A DNA stretch of 64,000 nucleotides from the NCBI RefSeq assembly GCF_014698305.1, contig NZ_JACJST010000023.1, positions 40,827 to 104,826 on the forward strand. Direction: 5' to 3'. Positions 1-9,849 of this stretch are shown here, in pieces. How positions within the stretch are numbered: position 1 is the stretch's first letter; each line of letters begins with the position of its first letter. Both the position numbers and the translations under genes were made by a program. The stretch comes from Anabaena lutea FACHB-196 (GTDB lineage Bacteria > Cyanobacteriota > Cyanobacteriia > Cyanobacteriales > Nostocaceae). Under the pieces are notes generated by a model that saw only the letters and a program-made list of their open reading frames with translations, had not been told where the DNA came from and searched no databases.

Positions 1-1
1 T

Positions 2-1210
2 ATTGAATTATTTGTTGGTGTCGGTGCTGCAAGAGTTAGAGATTTATTTGAACAAGCAAAACAACAAGCACCCTGTATCGTCTTCATCGATGAATTAGAC
101 GCTTTAGGTAAATCTCGTGGTGGTCCTGGTGGTTTCGTCGGTGGTAACGATGAAAGAGAACAAACCCTCAACCAATTACTCACCGAAATGGATGGTTTTG
201 ACGCTAACACCGGTGTAATTATCATCGCTGCTACCAACCGTCCCGAAGTTCTCGATCCTGCTTTACGTCGTCCTGGTCGTTTTGACCGTCAAATTGTGGT
301 GGATAGACCTGATAAAATTGGTCGAGAAGCTATTCTCAAAGTCCACGCTAGAAATGTGAAATTAGCCGAAGATGTGGATTTAGGAATTATTGCCACTCGC
401 ACACCTGGTTTTGCTGGTGCAGATTTAGCTAACTTAGTCAATGAAGCAGCTTTGTTAGCAGCAAGAAATAACCGTCAAGCGGTACTCATGGCAGATTTTA
501 ATGAAGCCATTGAACGTTTAATTGCAGGTTTAGAAAAACGTTCTCGTGTGTTAAACGAAATTGAGAAAAAAACTGTTGCTTATCACGAAGTTGGACACGC
601 TATCATCGGTGCATTAATGCCTGGAGCAGGTAAAGTTGAAAAAATTTCTGTTGTTCCCCGTGGTGTCGGTGCTTTGGGTTATACAATCCAAATGCCAGAA
701 GAAGACCGTTTCTTAATGGTAGAAGATGAAATTCGTGGACGTATTGCCACTTTATTAGGTGGACGTTCTTCGGAAGAAATTGTATTTGGTAAAGTATCAA
801 CTGGTGCTTCTGACGATATTCAAAAAGTCACTGATTTAGCAGAAAGGGCAATTACAATTTATGGCATGAGTGATAAACTCGGACCTGTCGCTTTTGAAAA
901 AGTTCAACAGCAGTTTATTGAAGGTTATGGAAATCCTCGGCGTACAATTAGTCCCCAAATGACGGAAGAAATTGACCGCGAAGTGAAGGAAATTGTCGAT
1001 AATGCTCACCACATTGCTTTAAGCATTCTGAAAAATAACCGCGATTTACTAGAAGAAATTGCCCAGGAATTATTACAAAAGGAAATTCTTGAAGGTAGTT
1101 ATTTACGCGAAAAGCTAACTCAAGCAAAAGCTCCAGATGAAATGTCTGAATGGTTGCGAACTGGTAAGTTAGATGCTGATAAACCTTTGCTGCAAACGCT
1201 TTTGGTTTAG
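2..1210 (+). CDS. ftsH: ATP-dependent zinc metalloprotease FtsH (5' end outside window)
   Basis: The reading frame is open from the first bases of the window, so the N-terminal membrane segments and Walker A lie upstream. Visible in order are the AAA+ Walker B ([12 protein letters not shown]), the second region of homology with arginine fingers ([12 protein letters not shown]), and the M41 peptidase domain with the zinc site HEVGH and the downstream Asp ligand in TGASDDIQ. FtsH is a membrane-anchored hexamer that unfolds and degrades membrane and soluble proteins; cyanobacterial paralogues maintain photosystem II and regulate iron and stress responses. Which paralogue this is cannot be decided from the 3' part. 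The zinc motif has Val where HEAGH is commonest; both metal-binding His and the catalytic Glu are intact. An inverted-repeat element follows directly downstream. Confidence 0.95.
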   Translation: MELFVGVGAARVRDLFEQAKQQAPCIVFIDELDALGKSRGGPGGFVGGNDEREQTLNQLLTEMDGFDANTGVIIIAATNRPEVLDPALRRPGRFDRQIVVDRPDKIGREAILKVHARNVKLAEDVDLGIIATRTPGFAGADLANLVNEAALLAARNNRQAVLMADFNEAIERLIAGLEKRSRVLNEIEKKTVAYHEVGHAIIGALMPGAGKVEKISVVPRGVGALGYTIQMPEEDRFLMVEDEIRGRIATLLGGRSSEEIVFGKVSTGASDDIQKVTDLAERAITIYGMSDKLGPVAFEKVQQQFIEGYGNPRRTISPQMTEEIDREVKEIVDNAHHIALSILKNNRDLLEEIAQELLQKEILEGSYLREKLTQAKAPDEMSEWLRTGKLDADKPLLQTLLV

Positions 1211-1233
1211 AGTTTTTTAAACGCAGAGGATTA

Positions 1234-1343
1234 TCTCGTTCCCAGTCAGAGACTGGGAATGCCATTAATAGAGGCTCTGGCTCTGATTTAATCTAAGGCA
1301 GAGCCTTCTTGAATTCATTCCCATACAGAGTATGGGAACGAGA
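1234..1343. repeat. Dispersed inverted-repeat element, copy 1 (TCTCGTTCCC ends)
   Basis: A 110-bp element bounded by TCTCGTTCCC (1234-1243) and its exact complement GGGAACGAGA (1334-1343). Inside are shorter hairpins: CCCAGTC/GACTGGG, GGCTCT/AGAGCC and CCATAC/GTATGG. A second copy with the same architecture lies at 20388-20499. It sits between the convergent ends of ftsH and the GDSL lipase gene and has no coding capacity. Confidence 0.8.
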
Positions 1344-1355
1344 AAATGGTGTTAT

Positions 1356-3314
1356 TTAAACTACGCTGGCAGAGAAAGCAAAATCACTAGCTGAGAGATT
1401 AGCGGAGTTAATTCCCACTAACAAAGCTATTTCAGTTGTTCCGTTTTTGAGTAAAGTATCAGCACCAGTTTGTTCTTTGGTTACTTGACCAAAATTGAGG
1501 ATACCCACTCCACCAAAGCCGATTTTGTCAACTCCAATGGTGAAATCTGTAATGGTATTTTTGCTAGTCGGTAAACTACCATTAGCAACCCAAAATTGCT
1601 CATTACCACTACCACCTGTGAGTTTATTACCTCCTGCTTTTCCAGCAAAGAGGATATCATTACCATCACCACCGGATAGAAAATCATTCAGGTTAGAGAC
1701 TAATACGTCATCTCCTGAACCACCAAAAATACGGTTGTTACTTCCTTCACTGGTAATATTATCGTTACCTGAACCACCCAACAATAATTGACGTGAACCT
1801 TCAACAACTCTTAGTTCATCTGCACCTGCTGCACCAAACAGATTGTTAGTACCATTGGCTTCAGCTACAAATAGCATATCCTCACCATCACCACCATTGA
1901 CAGTGGTATTGTTAGCAGGGCCATTTGCACCAACAGTAACCATATCATCACCATCTCCTGCGGAAACAGAAGAGTTGCTATTGACTGTGACAACATCATT
2001 ACCATTACCTGCAAAGATGTCATTATCGTCGGTGGAATTTATTGTATCGTCTCCGTCACCAGCAAATAATGTTTGTCCTGCTTCGGGGTTGAGTTCTTCA
2101 CTATTGGGAGTCCCGAAGATGAATGGTGTTTGAATCTGAATGGAGAAAGTATCCGTTGCGATCGCTCCTTCTTTATCTGTAGCGATTACTTTTACATCCA
2201 GTTGACCTGCATCTCCATATGCAGGAGTACCACTAAATGTTTGAGTTATGGGATTAAAACTCAACCAATCTGGTAATTCACTACCATCTGCTAAGGTAGT
2301 TGAATAAGTAATCAAATCGGGAATTATTCCCTCATCCAGTAGTGTATTCTCAAATGTTTGGGAAATGTATTGATGAAGCTTGGTAGTGGGATGAGCTTCA
2401 TCCCAGTATGCATATTCATCAGGGTTAACAGTCCCAGGGGTGATATAAATCAGAGGTTCGGTAAGATTGGTGAAGTCGTAATTTTCAGGATTAGCTTGAA
2501 CTTCTTCATTAAAACTAAAGATATCTACTACAGATAAATCAATGTTGAGAGATGATTCTAGATCATTTACTTCTTGACTTAAAGCATTGTTAAACTCAAT
2601 AGAAAATTCTCTACCATCGGCAGTAGGATTTGCTGGATTTATGTAAGGTCTAGCTTTTAAATCTTCTAAATTAGCAACAACAATTTCCTTTGCTCCTAAA
2701 CTGCTTAATGTCGTAATTGCATCACCAATACTTGTGGCTGCATTCTTAGCAACTTCGACGGGATCAGCCGTAGCAGCGAGAAAATTAAAATCATTATGAC
2801 CAGCCCAGATTATGTATAGTGTATCTTCACTAACCGGAGTATTTGTATTTTCAGTTGTAAATTGTTGAATTTGTGTTAATACTGATGGGATAGGATTATT
2901 CTCAAAACCCGGAAAAACAACATCTTCCCCTGCCTTTGCTCCACCATGAGCGAAATTTATGACTGATTCTTCGCTAAAGGCTAATTTAGATCCCAGATAA
3001 TCTACCCAATTCGGTCCGTTAGCAAAACGTCCTTGGTAATAATAGGGTGATGCGGGATAACCAAATGGTTGGGGATCAAAGTTCTTGAATATTTCAAAAA
3101 CATTTCCAGTATCAGAAAGGCTATTACCAAAGACAACTAAATTATCAAAGGGGTTGATAGCGTCTGGATCTGAAAAAATATCGTTAGAAATCGTAAATCT
3201 AAACTGGGAATTCGCCTTAGCTTCTTGATTTAAAATTGGATTATTGAGGATGGGTGATTGATTCATGGTAGATACTAAGTTTGCGTTTTCAGAATTGTTG
3301 ATAATTTCCTGCAC
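1356..3314 (-). CDS. GDSL/SGNH-family lipase-esterase with C-terminal RTX repeats
   Basis: The N-terminal part (about residues 55-330) carries SGNH hydrolase blocks: block I FGNSLSDTGN with the nucleophile Ser, block III WAGHNDF (Gly-x-Asn), and block V DEAHPT with the catalytic Asp/His. The first block has GNS instead of the usual GDS; the Asp there is not one of the four catalytic SGNH residues. A cadherin/Ig-like stretch (DWLSFNP...GTPAYGDAG) follows, then glycine-aspartate calcium-binding repeats (GGSGNDNI, GGSGDDVL, GGDGNDIL). No Sec signal is visible; C-terminal RTX repeats in such proteins normally direct type I secretion, so an extracellular esterase or lipase is inferred. The listed start is GTG; ATG at 3266 (17th codon) is an alternative. 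Substrate unknown. Confidence 0.88.
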   Translation of the reverse strand: MQEIINNSENANLVSTMNQSPILNNPILNQEAKANSQFRFTISNDIFSDPDAINPFDNLVVFGNSLSDTGNVFEIFKNFDPQPFGYPASPYYYQGRFANGPNWVDYLGSKLAFSEESVINFAHGGAKAGEDVVFPGFENNPIPSVLTQIQQFTTENTNTPVSEDTLYIIWAGHNDFNFLAATADPVEVAKNAATSIGDAITTLSSLGAKEIVVANLEDLKARPYINPANPTADGREFSIEFNNALSQEVNDLESSLNIDLSVVDIFSFNEEVQANPENYDFTNLTEPLIYITPGTVNPDEYAYWDEAHPTTKLHQYISQTFENTLLDEGIIPDLITYSTTLADGSELPDWLSFNPITQTFSGTPAYGDAGQLDVKVIATDKEGAIATDTFSIQIQTPFIFGTPNSEELNPEAGQTLFAGDGDDTINSTDDNDIFAGNGNDVVTVNSNSSVSAGDGDDMVTVGANGPANNTTVNGGDGEDMLFVAEANGTNNLFGAAGADELRVVEGSRQLLLGGSGNDNITSEGSNNRIFGGSGDDVLVSNLNDFLSGGDGNDILFAGKAGGNKLTGGSGNEQFWVANGSLPTSKNTITDFTIGVDKIGFGGVGILNFGQVTKEQTGADTLLKNGTTEIALLVGINSANLSASDFAFSASVV

Positions 3315-3532
3315 AACTTATAGGAAAATCTTATGAAAATTCCTAAAGAAATGTTTTTGAGTTAAAAGGGTAAAATTATGATATTCTATTAAGTCTAATT
3401 TAGAGAATATATGCATTTACCCAAAAAATGAGGACGCTTGCAAAAGCATCCTAGAGAAGTATAAAAGTAATCCTACAAATATGCAACCCCAAAAAATATA
3501 TTATGGTATTGGGGGTAATTATTTTTTTTCAT

Positions 3533-4093
3533 TTAACCAAAACTTAACCAACCAAAAACTTCTTTAACTGTTAGTTCTAATTCAATACCCTCAAGAATTG
3601 GTAATTTATCATCACCTTCATATAATTCAATTTTTTGACCAGGAAAAACAGCTAATATACTTTCTTCTTCTGAGTTGATTAACCATCCTAATTCTGTGCC
3701 ATTGCGACAACAATGTAATAATTTGGCTAAGACTTTTTTCTGTTGTTGTCCTGCGAAAAGAATTTCAATTACCCAGTCTGGATGAATTTCAAAGCGGTTG
3801 ACTATTTTACCTGATGCAGTTTTAGGGATTCTTTCCCAGCGAAATACAGCTATATCCGGTACAATAGTATCACCACCAAAAGTACAGCGTAATTCTGAAA
3901 AAGCTATGGCAATTTTTTGAATTCTGGCTTTTCCATTTATAAATTCAATTAAAGTAGTCTGGATTAAGCTATGTTCACCCTGTGGCATTGGTTTTTGTAT
4001 AATTTCCCCGTTAATAAATTCCGATGCTGGTTTAGTTTCCGGGAGTTTCAGGAACTCATCTAAAGTAATTTTGCATTCACTAGCTATAGTCAT
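3533..4093 (-). CDS. Uma2 family (DUF820) PD-(D/E)XK endonuclease-like protein
   Basis: A 186-residue protein with the Uma2 layout common in multicopy in cyanobacteria: an N-terminal LDEFLKLPET segment, E-F-I-N-G-E, the VPDIAVF strand that supplies the PD of the nuclease fold, then WVIEIL and a downstream lysine-rich helix. The usual EILSPD signature reads EILFAGQ here, so the core is slightly diverged. The ATG start agrees with the family N-terminus. Function of Uma2 proteins is poorly known; they are predicted restriction-like nucleases often found singly in genomes. The gene is separated by about 220 bp from the lipase gene downstream on the same strand. Confidence 0.82.
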   Translation of the reverse strand: MTIASECKITLDEFLKLPETKPASEFINGEIIQKPMPQGEHSLIQTTLIEFINGKARIQKIAIAFSELRCTFGGDTIVPDIAVFRWERIPKTASGKIVNRFEIHPDWVIEILFAGQQQKKVLAKLLHCCRNGTELGWLINSEEESILAVFPGQKIELYEGDDKLPILEGIELELTVKEVFGWLSFG

Positions 4094-4229
4094 AGTCGTT
4101 AATGAAAAAGCATATTTCTATTATCAACGATAATATGAAGTTTATCTTCTATAAAAACTTGTTTTTACAACACAGAGGAATTTCTCCGCGTTCCTTTGCG
4201 GTTTACTTTGCGTTCCTCTGCGTTTAAAC

Positions 4230-5984
4230 TTAACTCCGCTGCCAAATTTTAATCGTCTTATCTAAACTCCCACTCACCAACATTTCTCCAGAAGCTGTAA
4301 AAGTCAAAGCTGTAACTGTATTAGTGTGACCAGTAAACGTGCCTAACAACTCTCCCGTTTCTAGATGCCACAATTTGATAGTTTTATCAGCACTACCACT
4401 AGCAATAATTTGTTCATTAGGACTCAGGGCTACAGCGTACACACCATCTCTATGACTTTTAAGAGTGTGAATTAATTTCCCTGTTTCCACATTCCAGACT
4501 TTAATAGTTTTATCACGACTCCCACTCACCAAGAATTTAGCATCAGCACTAATTGCTAGAGAATTAACAACGTGAGAATGACCAATAAGAATATGTAGTG
4601 GTTGTATATCCTCAACCTTTTTCTTACTAACTATAGAAGATGTATGCCAAACTTTAATTTTGCGGTAACTACCTGTAATCAAAAGTTGCCCATCTTGACT
4701 TAACACCATTGAATGGGCTGCTGTATCATCTAAAGATAAAGATTTTTCAACCTGGCGATTACACAAATCCCAAAACAAGATTCTTCTGTCATCGCCACCA
4801 GTTGCGATCATCTTGCTATCAGGAGTAAAAGCAACACAACGCACACTCCCATTATGTTTATGCAAAATATCAATTAAATCCAGTGCGCCAGTATGCCAAA
4901 TTTTAATTGTAGAATCTGCACCTACACTAACTAAAGTTTGTCCATCTGCACTAAAAGCCAAGGAATTTACTTCATCTACTAACTCAGACATTATCCAAGG
5001 ATATTCTGACAAAGTTTCGATTAGTTCACCTTTAGTTAGATCCCATAATTTTGTTTCTCCTCGGCTACCACTAGCTAATATGGGTACAGTTTTAACAGCG
5101 TAAGCTAGACAGTTAATACCTCTAGTGTGTCCTTTCAAGGTCTGCCAAAATTCCCAATCCCCAATAACATTTTTTTGCGGATGGTCTGATGGCAAAGTTT
5201 GAATAGTCTCTGCAATGATTATTTCATCTGCTACAGGCAGATCATATTTTTTGCCATCTAGCGATTCTAAATACCAATTTAATCCTCCTGCATACAATAA
5301 ATTACTAGGAGTGATAGACAGTTTTGGTTCAGTACGTTCTAGTTGATGTGTTGGTAAAAAACCAGCGATTACAGTTTGCTTTTCATAGCCTAATTTAGTA
5401 GTTGCTGGATACAACAAACACAGAAAAATTAAAACCTGGTGATTTCTGACATCTTCTTGACTAATTGACCACCGAATTTTGTCTTTTTTAATTCCGTTGA
5501 AACTTTCTCCATCTGCTACGTGAACTTGAATACTAATTTTTGGGTTATTATTCAACCAATAAATAAATTTACTTTCACTACGTAAATTACCCTCATCATC
5601 TAAGACCATATTTTCTAAAGTGTCTTGTGGCACTTTTTTGACTAATTTACCCAACCTTTCTGTAATCAATCTATCTACAATTTGTTCTCGAACCAGATAA
5701 TCCTCTGCTTGGCGTTGAAAATATGTAGGAAAGGGAATTGTCCAGTCAGGTGGTTCAGGATATTCGGGTGGCATTGGTGGAGGGTTTTTGGCAAGAATTT
5801 CTGCTTGTTGGCGCGAACATTCTACTATTTTTGCCAATGGCTCGCCCCAAAAGGCGACAATCTCACTGTGACAACCTTTTACTTGACCTTCTAAGAGAGA
5901 AAGATCCGCAGTTTTAGGTTTTTTCACACGTTGTAGGAAGTCAATTTGTTGAGCTTTTAGTAAGCTAATCCAATCCATCTGCAT
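4230..5984 (-). CDS. WD40 repeat protein with uncharacterised N-terminal region
   Basis: The C-terminal half (about residues 285-584) contains seven WD40 units, each ending in a K-(L/I/V/F)-W or similar dipeptide (ETKLWDL, TIKIWHT, RILFWDL, KIKVWHT, TIKVWNV, TIKLWHL, TIKIWQR), enough for one closed seven-blade propeller. Most repeats carry the GSxDKTIK motif. The N-terminal 280 residues match no domain I recognise; they include a proline-rich stretch (PPPMPPEYPEPPDW). There is no signal peptide or kinase/NACHT domain, unlike many cyanobacterial WD40 proteins. WD40 propellers serve as interaction platforms; the partner is unknown. The gene stands alone, divergent from the SDR gene. Confidence 0.88.
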   Translation of the reverse strand: MQMDWISLLKAQQIDFLQRVKKPKTADLSLLEGQVKGCHSEIVAFWGEPLAKIVECSRQQAEILAKNPPPMPPEYPEPPDWTIPFPTYFQRQAEDYLVREQIVDRLITERLGKLVKKVPQDTLENMVLDDEGNLRSESKFIYWLNNNPKISIQVHVADGESFNGIKKDKIRWSISQEDVRNHQVLIFLCLLYPATTKLGYEKQTVIAGFLPTHQLERTEPKLSITPSNLLYAGGLNWYLESLDGKKYDLPVADEIIIAETIQTLPSDHPQKNVIGDWEFWQTLKGHTRGINCLAYAVKTVPILASGSRGETKLWDLTKGELIETLSEYPWIMSELVDEVNSLAFSADGQTLVSVGADSTIKIWHTGALDLIDILHKHNGSVRCVAFTPDSKMIATGGDDRRILFWDLCNRQVEKSLSLDDTAAHSMVLSQDGQLLITGSYRKIKVWHTSSIVSKKKVEDIQPLHILIGHSHVVNSLAISADAKFLVSGSRDKTIKVWNVETGKLIHTLKSHRDGVYAVALSPNEQIIASGSADKTIKLWHLETGELLGTFTGHTNTVTALTFTASGEMLVSGSLDKTIKIWQRS

Positions 5985-6370
5985 GATAGCGGCACATTAT
6001 TGCATATTCAGGGTAATTTATACCAACGCAATTACTCAATTTTATAACCTTTAGTTAAGTAAAAAATCAGTAATATTTACAGTCCCATAGAAGACAAACA
6101 AATTTTTAGGTTTATGCTAAAGATACATCTAGATAATCATCAAACGTTTGATCAACTTATTTAGTAGTATATAGAGATTTAGATGATTTCCATAAATTCT
6201 AACTAACTTAGCAAACTAGTTACTGTTTCTAGAGAAACAGTTATCCAGACAAATGAGGTGTATGGTTTATCAGTAAATCAATTTTTTTTAGGAATGTAAT
6301 TTCTAAAATTGGTCAAAGCCAGATATATTAATTATTTGTGTAACCAATGCATCTATCTGAGAAAATATCC
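5985..6370. other. Divergent intergenic region
   Basis: AT-rich spacer between the WD40 gene and the SDR-like gene, expected to hold both promoters. I see no tRNA, strong hairpin or clear operator in it. Confidence 0.5.
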
Positions 6371-7051
6371 ATGTCAAGTACATCTTACATTTTTATAGCT
6401 GGGGCTAGTCGCGGTGTTGGACAAGAAATTGCCAAATATTTGACAGCACAACAAATCCAGGTAAAAGCACTATTGAGAACAGAAGTTGCCGCTAAGGAAC
6501 TAGAAGCGATGGGTGTTCATCCGATTTTAGGAGATGCTTTGAATGTGGATGATGTTGAACGGGCAATTTTAGGAGATGAACCTATCCAAGCTGTTATCAG
6601 TACCCTGGGTGGTTTACCTACAGATGATGTAAAACCTGATTATATCGGTAATAAAAACCTGATTGATGCCGCAGTTAAAGCCGGAGTGCAAAGGTTTATT
6701 CTGGTAACTTCTATTGGTAGTGGTGATAGTGCAGTTTCTATGCCTCCCCAAGCATTAGCAACACTCAAACCAGTTTTAATTCTCAAAGAACAAGCTGAAC
6801 AATACTTAATTAATAGCGGACTAAATTATACAATTATTCGTCCCGGTGGTTTAAAATCAGAACCAGCAACTAATAATGGCCTCCTAACTGAAGATCCACG
6901 TATTGTTGGTAGTATTCATCGCGCTGATGTTGCCCAATTAGTTTGTCGGTGTTTAAATTCTGATCATGCTAATCATAAAGTCTTGTCAGCATTGGACAGA
7001 AATATGATCTATCCAGGTTTACCAGAATGTGTAGAATTTAGTTTGGGTTAA
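6371..7051 (+). CDS. NAD(P)-binding Rossmann-fold protein, atypical SDR
   Basis: The N-terminus shows a beta-alpha-beta dinucleotide-binding motif with the glycine-rich loop GASRGVG about eight residues after the chosen Met, followed by strand-ending GDALNVDD (adenine pocket Asp) and ISTLGG. This is the NmrA/atypical SDR arrangement of about 220 residues. The YxxxK catalytic pair of classical SDRs is not evident, so it may be a cofactor-binding or isomerase/reductase-like protein rather than a classical dehydrogenase. The start at 6371 places the Rossmann motif at the usual distance; an upstream in-frame ATG at 6347 would add eight residues. Substrate unknown; single-gene unit. Confidence 0.8.
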   Translation: MSSTSYIFIAGASRGVGQEIAKYLTAQQIQVKALLRTEVAAKELEAMGVHPILGDALNVDDVERAILGDEPIQAVISTLGGLPTDDVKPDYIGNKNLIDAAVKAGVQRFILVTSIGSGDSAVSMPPQALATLKPVLILKEQAEQYLINSGLNYTIIRPGGLKSEPATNNGLLTEDPRIVGSIHRADVAQLVCRCLNSDHANHKVLSALDRNMIYPGLPECVEFSLG

Positions 7052-8376
7052 TTTGTCCGTAGGGTGGGCTATTCCCACCACTCATTTATGTTTGAGGTAG
7101 GTTAGGACAAACAGCAAGCATAAAAGTCAGACACCAAAAGACTTTCTACCCTGTGAAGAGTTCCCTGCCATATGATCTAATCGATAATTATTCTCAGTAT
7201 AGAGGTTAATATTTATAACCAAGTATCAAAATTTCCTCAAAACAAGATTAACATTGATAGTAAAAGTACGTAATAATGCTAAGTGCATACAAAAAAGCCA
7301 ATCGGCAACTTCTCTATGAGCCAACTGCTCATTCTCAAAAACAGGCAACAAATATCTAAACAATTGCTGATATAGTCATATATCGCTGTAGCCAAGATGA
7401 TTGTTTTCCCTGTAACAATGCACTTTTAGCATCGAGAGAGCAAATTATCTACTATCTCCACTGACAAATTATTTCTCGACTGATTAAAATAACCTTGTAT
7501 ACAATAAGAACAGTTTGTCAAGTTGCATAAGGCTGAAATCTCAGCCTTGCGCTAATGTGTTAATAAGGCAGAATTGAGTGAAATCTAAATTCATCTGTCA
7601 TCCTGCTAGTTATGCTACAACCTTAACTCCTAAGTTCAGGTTATTGGCACAGTATATACAAGGTTAAGCGCCTGTAAGCAAGCGCACTGATCCACTACAA
7701 AGAGATCTACCGAGCAGTTAGCCCTGCTCTACTCTGGTAAACTGACTGCTGGATGAAAGAAATGTAAACATGGATGCATTAATCCTGCTGACTTAAGTTA
7801 AGATTCAAAGTCCTGTTGCCAGGGAATTATTGTTGTACCTAACATCTAGAAGCTTTTAGGAGCAAGTGTGCCTACCTTTTAATCTAATGAGAATGCCACT
7901 GCAAAACCAAAAAGTTTTCGACAAGATTTAATGGTGTGACTACCGTTTTTAATATCTTTTTGATAAAAGTGGCTTCCCTTTTCTGAACGAGTTGGCGATT
8001 AAAACACAAAAAGAGTGCAATTTCTGTGAAACAGGCTACAATCGGAACAGTCTTTACAGGTAAATCTGCCAGCAGTCAGATTCATTGCTCTGAAATGGTA
8101 GATTTCTTGATTAAAGATTCAGTCTGGTTTTAGACCAGTCAATCAGAAGTTGTGTACAACGGCGACAGCGACGAAATTTACTTTCCCAAAAGCAAGTCAC
8201 ATAAGAGTGATAGTTGCTGCTAAAGTAAAAAACTCCGCCTCCCAAGGGGGCAATAATTCCGAAAATATCACAGGCAATCAGCCAAAAGTCTATTTTCGGT
8301 GAACAATTAGCTCGATTAAAAGAGCAGTAAACACATCTTGAGTAATTGATTCTGCAAGGAGCATGAGGAACGCGGC
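7052..8376. other. Long (1.3 kb) leader/intergenic region upstream of sigA
   Basis: No credible ORF or tRNA found on either strand. It contains a perfect 8-bp hairpin AAGGCTGA/TCAGCCTT at 7529-7548 with a 4-nt loop and no T-tail. The region is long for a leader and lies upstream of the principal sigma factor gene, which in Nostocales is known to be read from several promoters; multiple start sites here are an inference. Confidence 0.5.
7063..7079. repeat. Short GGTGGG/CCCACC hairpin
   Basis: GGTGGG (7063-7068) and CCCACC (7074-7079) pair around a 5-nt loop just after the SDR stop. There is no T-run, so it is not a canonical terminator. A closely similar hairpin occurs at 63631-63647, suggesting a dispersed motif. 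Confidence 0.5.
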
Positions 8377-9549
8377 ATGAACCAGGCTAACAACGTACTC
8401 GACAGCATTTATCAGCCTGACCTAGAAATGATAAATCCGCCTGAGATCGAAGAAGAACTCTTATTAATTGAGGATGAAGAGGACTTACTGCTTACCGACG
8501 ACGGCGAAATTGATGATTTTTTAGAGCCTCAGTCTGATGAGGACGACGCAAAGTCTGGAAAAGCCGCTAAGTCGCGTCGTCGGACACAAACAAAGAAAAA
8601 GCATTACACCGAAGATTCAATTCGCCTTTATTTGCAAGAAATTGGTCGAATTCGGCTATTGCGAGCGGATGAAGAAATTGAATTGGCGCGGAAAATTGCC
8701 GATCTGCTGGAATTAGAACGGGTAAGGGATCGTCTGTACGAACAGTTAGAACGCGAACCTGAATTTAAAGAATGGGCAGAAGCTGTTGCACTACCATTAC
8801 CGACCTTCCGTTATCGTCTACACGTTGGACGCAGGGCGAAAGATAAAATGGTGCAATCAAACTTGCGCCTGGTAGTTTCAATCGCCAAAAAATACATGAA
8901 TCGTGGCTTATCCTTCCAAGATTTAATTCAGGAAGGTAGTCTAGGCTTGATTCGCGCTGCTGAGAAGTTTGACCACGAAAAAGGTTATAAGTTTTCTACC
9001 TACGCTACATGGTGGATTCGTCAGGCAATTACCAGAGCGATCGCTGATCAATCTCGCACTATCCGTCTACCTGTTCATCTCTACGAAACCATATCACGGA
9101 TCAAGAAAACTACCAAACTGCTCTCTCAAGAAATGGGTCGCAAACCCACCGAAGAAGAAATTGCTACTCGCATGGAAATGACCATCGAGAAACTGCGCTT
9201 TATTGCTAAATCCGCCCAGTTACCAATTTCCTTAGAAACACCAATTGGGAAAGAAGAAGATTCTCGATTGGGCGATTTTATTGAATCTGACGGAGAAACG
9301 CCAGAAGACCAAGTTTCTAAAAATCTTCTGCGCGAAGACCTAGAAAAAGTACTCGACAGCCTTAGCCCCCGCGAAAGAGATGTTTTGAGACTACGCTATG
9401 GCTTAGATGACGGTCGGATGAAAACTCTTGAAGAAATTGGTCAGATTTTCAACGTTACCCGCGAAAGAATTCGCCAAATTGAAGCCAAGGCACTCCGCAA
9501 GTTACGCCATCCGAATCGCAACAGCGTTCTTAAGGAATATATTCGGTAG
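8377..9549 (+). CDS. sigA: RNA polymerase principal sigma factor SigA (RpoD1, group 1)
   Basis: A 390-residue sigma-70 factor. An acidic N-terminus is followed by region 1.2 ([19 protein letters not shown]), region 2 with the core-binding and -10 recognition helices ([26 protein letters not shown]...[16 protein letters not shown]), region 3, and region 4 with the -35 helix-turn-helix ([28 protein letters not shown]). Length and full-length region 2.4 and 4.2 sequences fit the essential group 1 factor of Nostocales. The ATG is preceded by AAGGAG and GAGGAA within 20 nt. It directs housekeeping transcription. A long non-coding leader precedes the gene and a MITE-like element begins one base after the stop codon. 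Confidence 0.96.
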   Translation: MNQANNVLDSIYQPDLEMINPPEIEEELLLIEDEEDLLLTDDGEIDDFLEPQSDEDDAKSGKAAKSRRRTQTKKKHYTEDSIRLYLQEIGRIRLLRADEEIELARKIADLLELERVRDRLYEQLEREPEFKEWAEAVALPLPTFRYRLHVGRRAKDKMVQSNLRLVVSIAKKYMNRGLSFQDLIQEGSLGLIRAAEKFDHEKGYKFSTYATWWIRQAITRAIADQSRTIRLPVHLYETISRIKKTTKLLSQEMGRKPTEEEIATRMEMTIEKLRFIAKSAQLPISLETPIGKEEDSRLGDFIESDGETPEDQVSKNLLREDLEKVLDSLSPRERDVLRLRYGLDDGRMKTLEEIGQIFNVTRERIRQIEAKALRKLRHPNRNSVLKEYIR

Positions 9550-9550
9550 T

Positions 9551-9719
9551 TACAGCAGAATTCAGGAGTCAGGAGACGCTTCGCAGACCTATGGCTTACG
9601 CCACGCTGCGCTATCGGTTCAGGAGACGCTACGCAGACCTCCGGTTCAGGAGTAAAACTGGCGAATGTGTCTAGGTTTCAATTTAGATTCTGTACCTCAT
9701 TGATCTGCAATCTGCTGTA
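9551..9719. repeat. MITE-like element with TACAGCAGA ends, copy A
   Basis: The left end TACAGCAGA (9551-9559) is the exact complement of the right end TCTGCTGTA (9711-9719). Internally it has repeated GGAGACGCT(T/A)CGCAGACCT units and then a segment shared with copies at 38281-38371 and 41177-41299 (from CAGGAGTAAAACTGGC through GTCTAGGTTTCAA to CTCATTGATCTGCAATCTGC). It is non-coding and inserted immediately after sigA. Copy A is the longest because of extra internal GGAGACGCT blocks. Confidence 0.85.
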
Positions 9720-9787
9720 TTTAGTCATGAGCTTTAAATGTATATCTAATGACTGAAGACAAATAACCAAGAAAGCAAAAAATAAAG

Positions 9788-9820
9788 AACCTGGTAGTTA
9801 ATCAAAACTACCAGGTTTTT
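9788..9820 (+). terminator. Rho-independent terminator between sigA and hli (bidirectional)
   Basis: A perfect 12-bp stem (AACCTGGTAGTT 9788-9799 with AACTACCAGGTT 9806-9817), a 6-nt loop and a T-run to 9820. On the opposite strand the hairpin is followed by a T-rich stretch as well, so it can end both sigA (after the repeat element) and the convergent high-light-inducible gene. Confidence 0.85.
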
Positions 9821-9849
9821 CGTTTATGAACAACTCTTTATCTCAAATC

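Noticed and set aside
1495..2276. Plus-strand ORFs rich in Ser/Pro opposite the lipase gene
   Set aside because: They are antisense shadows of the glycine-aspartate repeats in the lipase.
3485..3516. AACCCCAA/TTGGGGGT hairpin as terminator behind the Uma2 gene
   Set aside because: The stem needs a bulge and no T-run follows on the minus strand.
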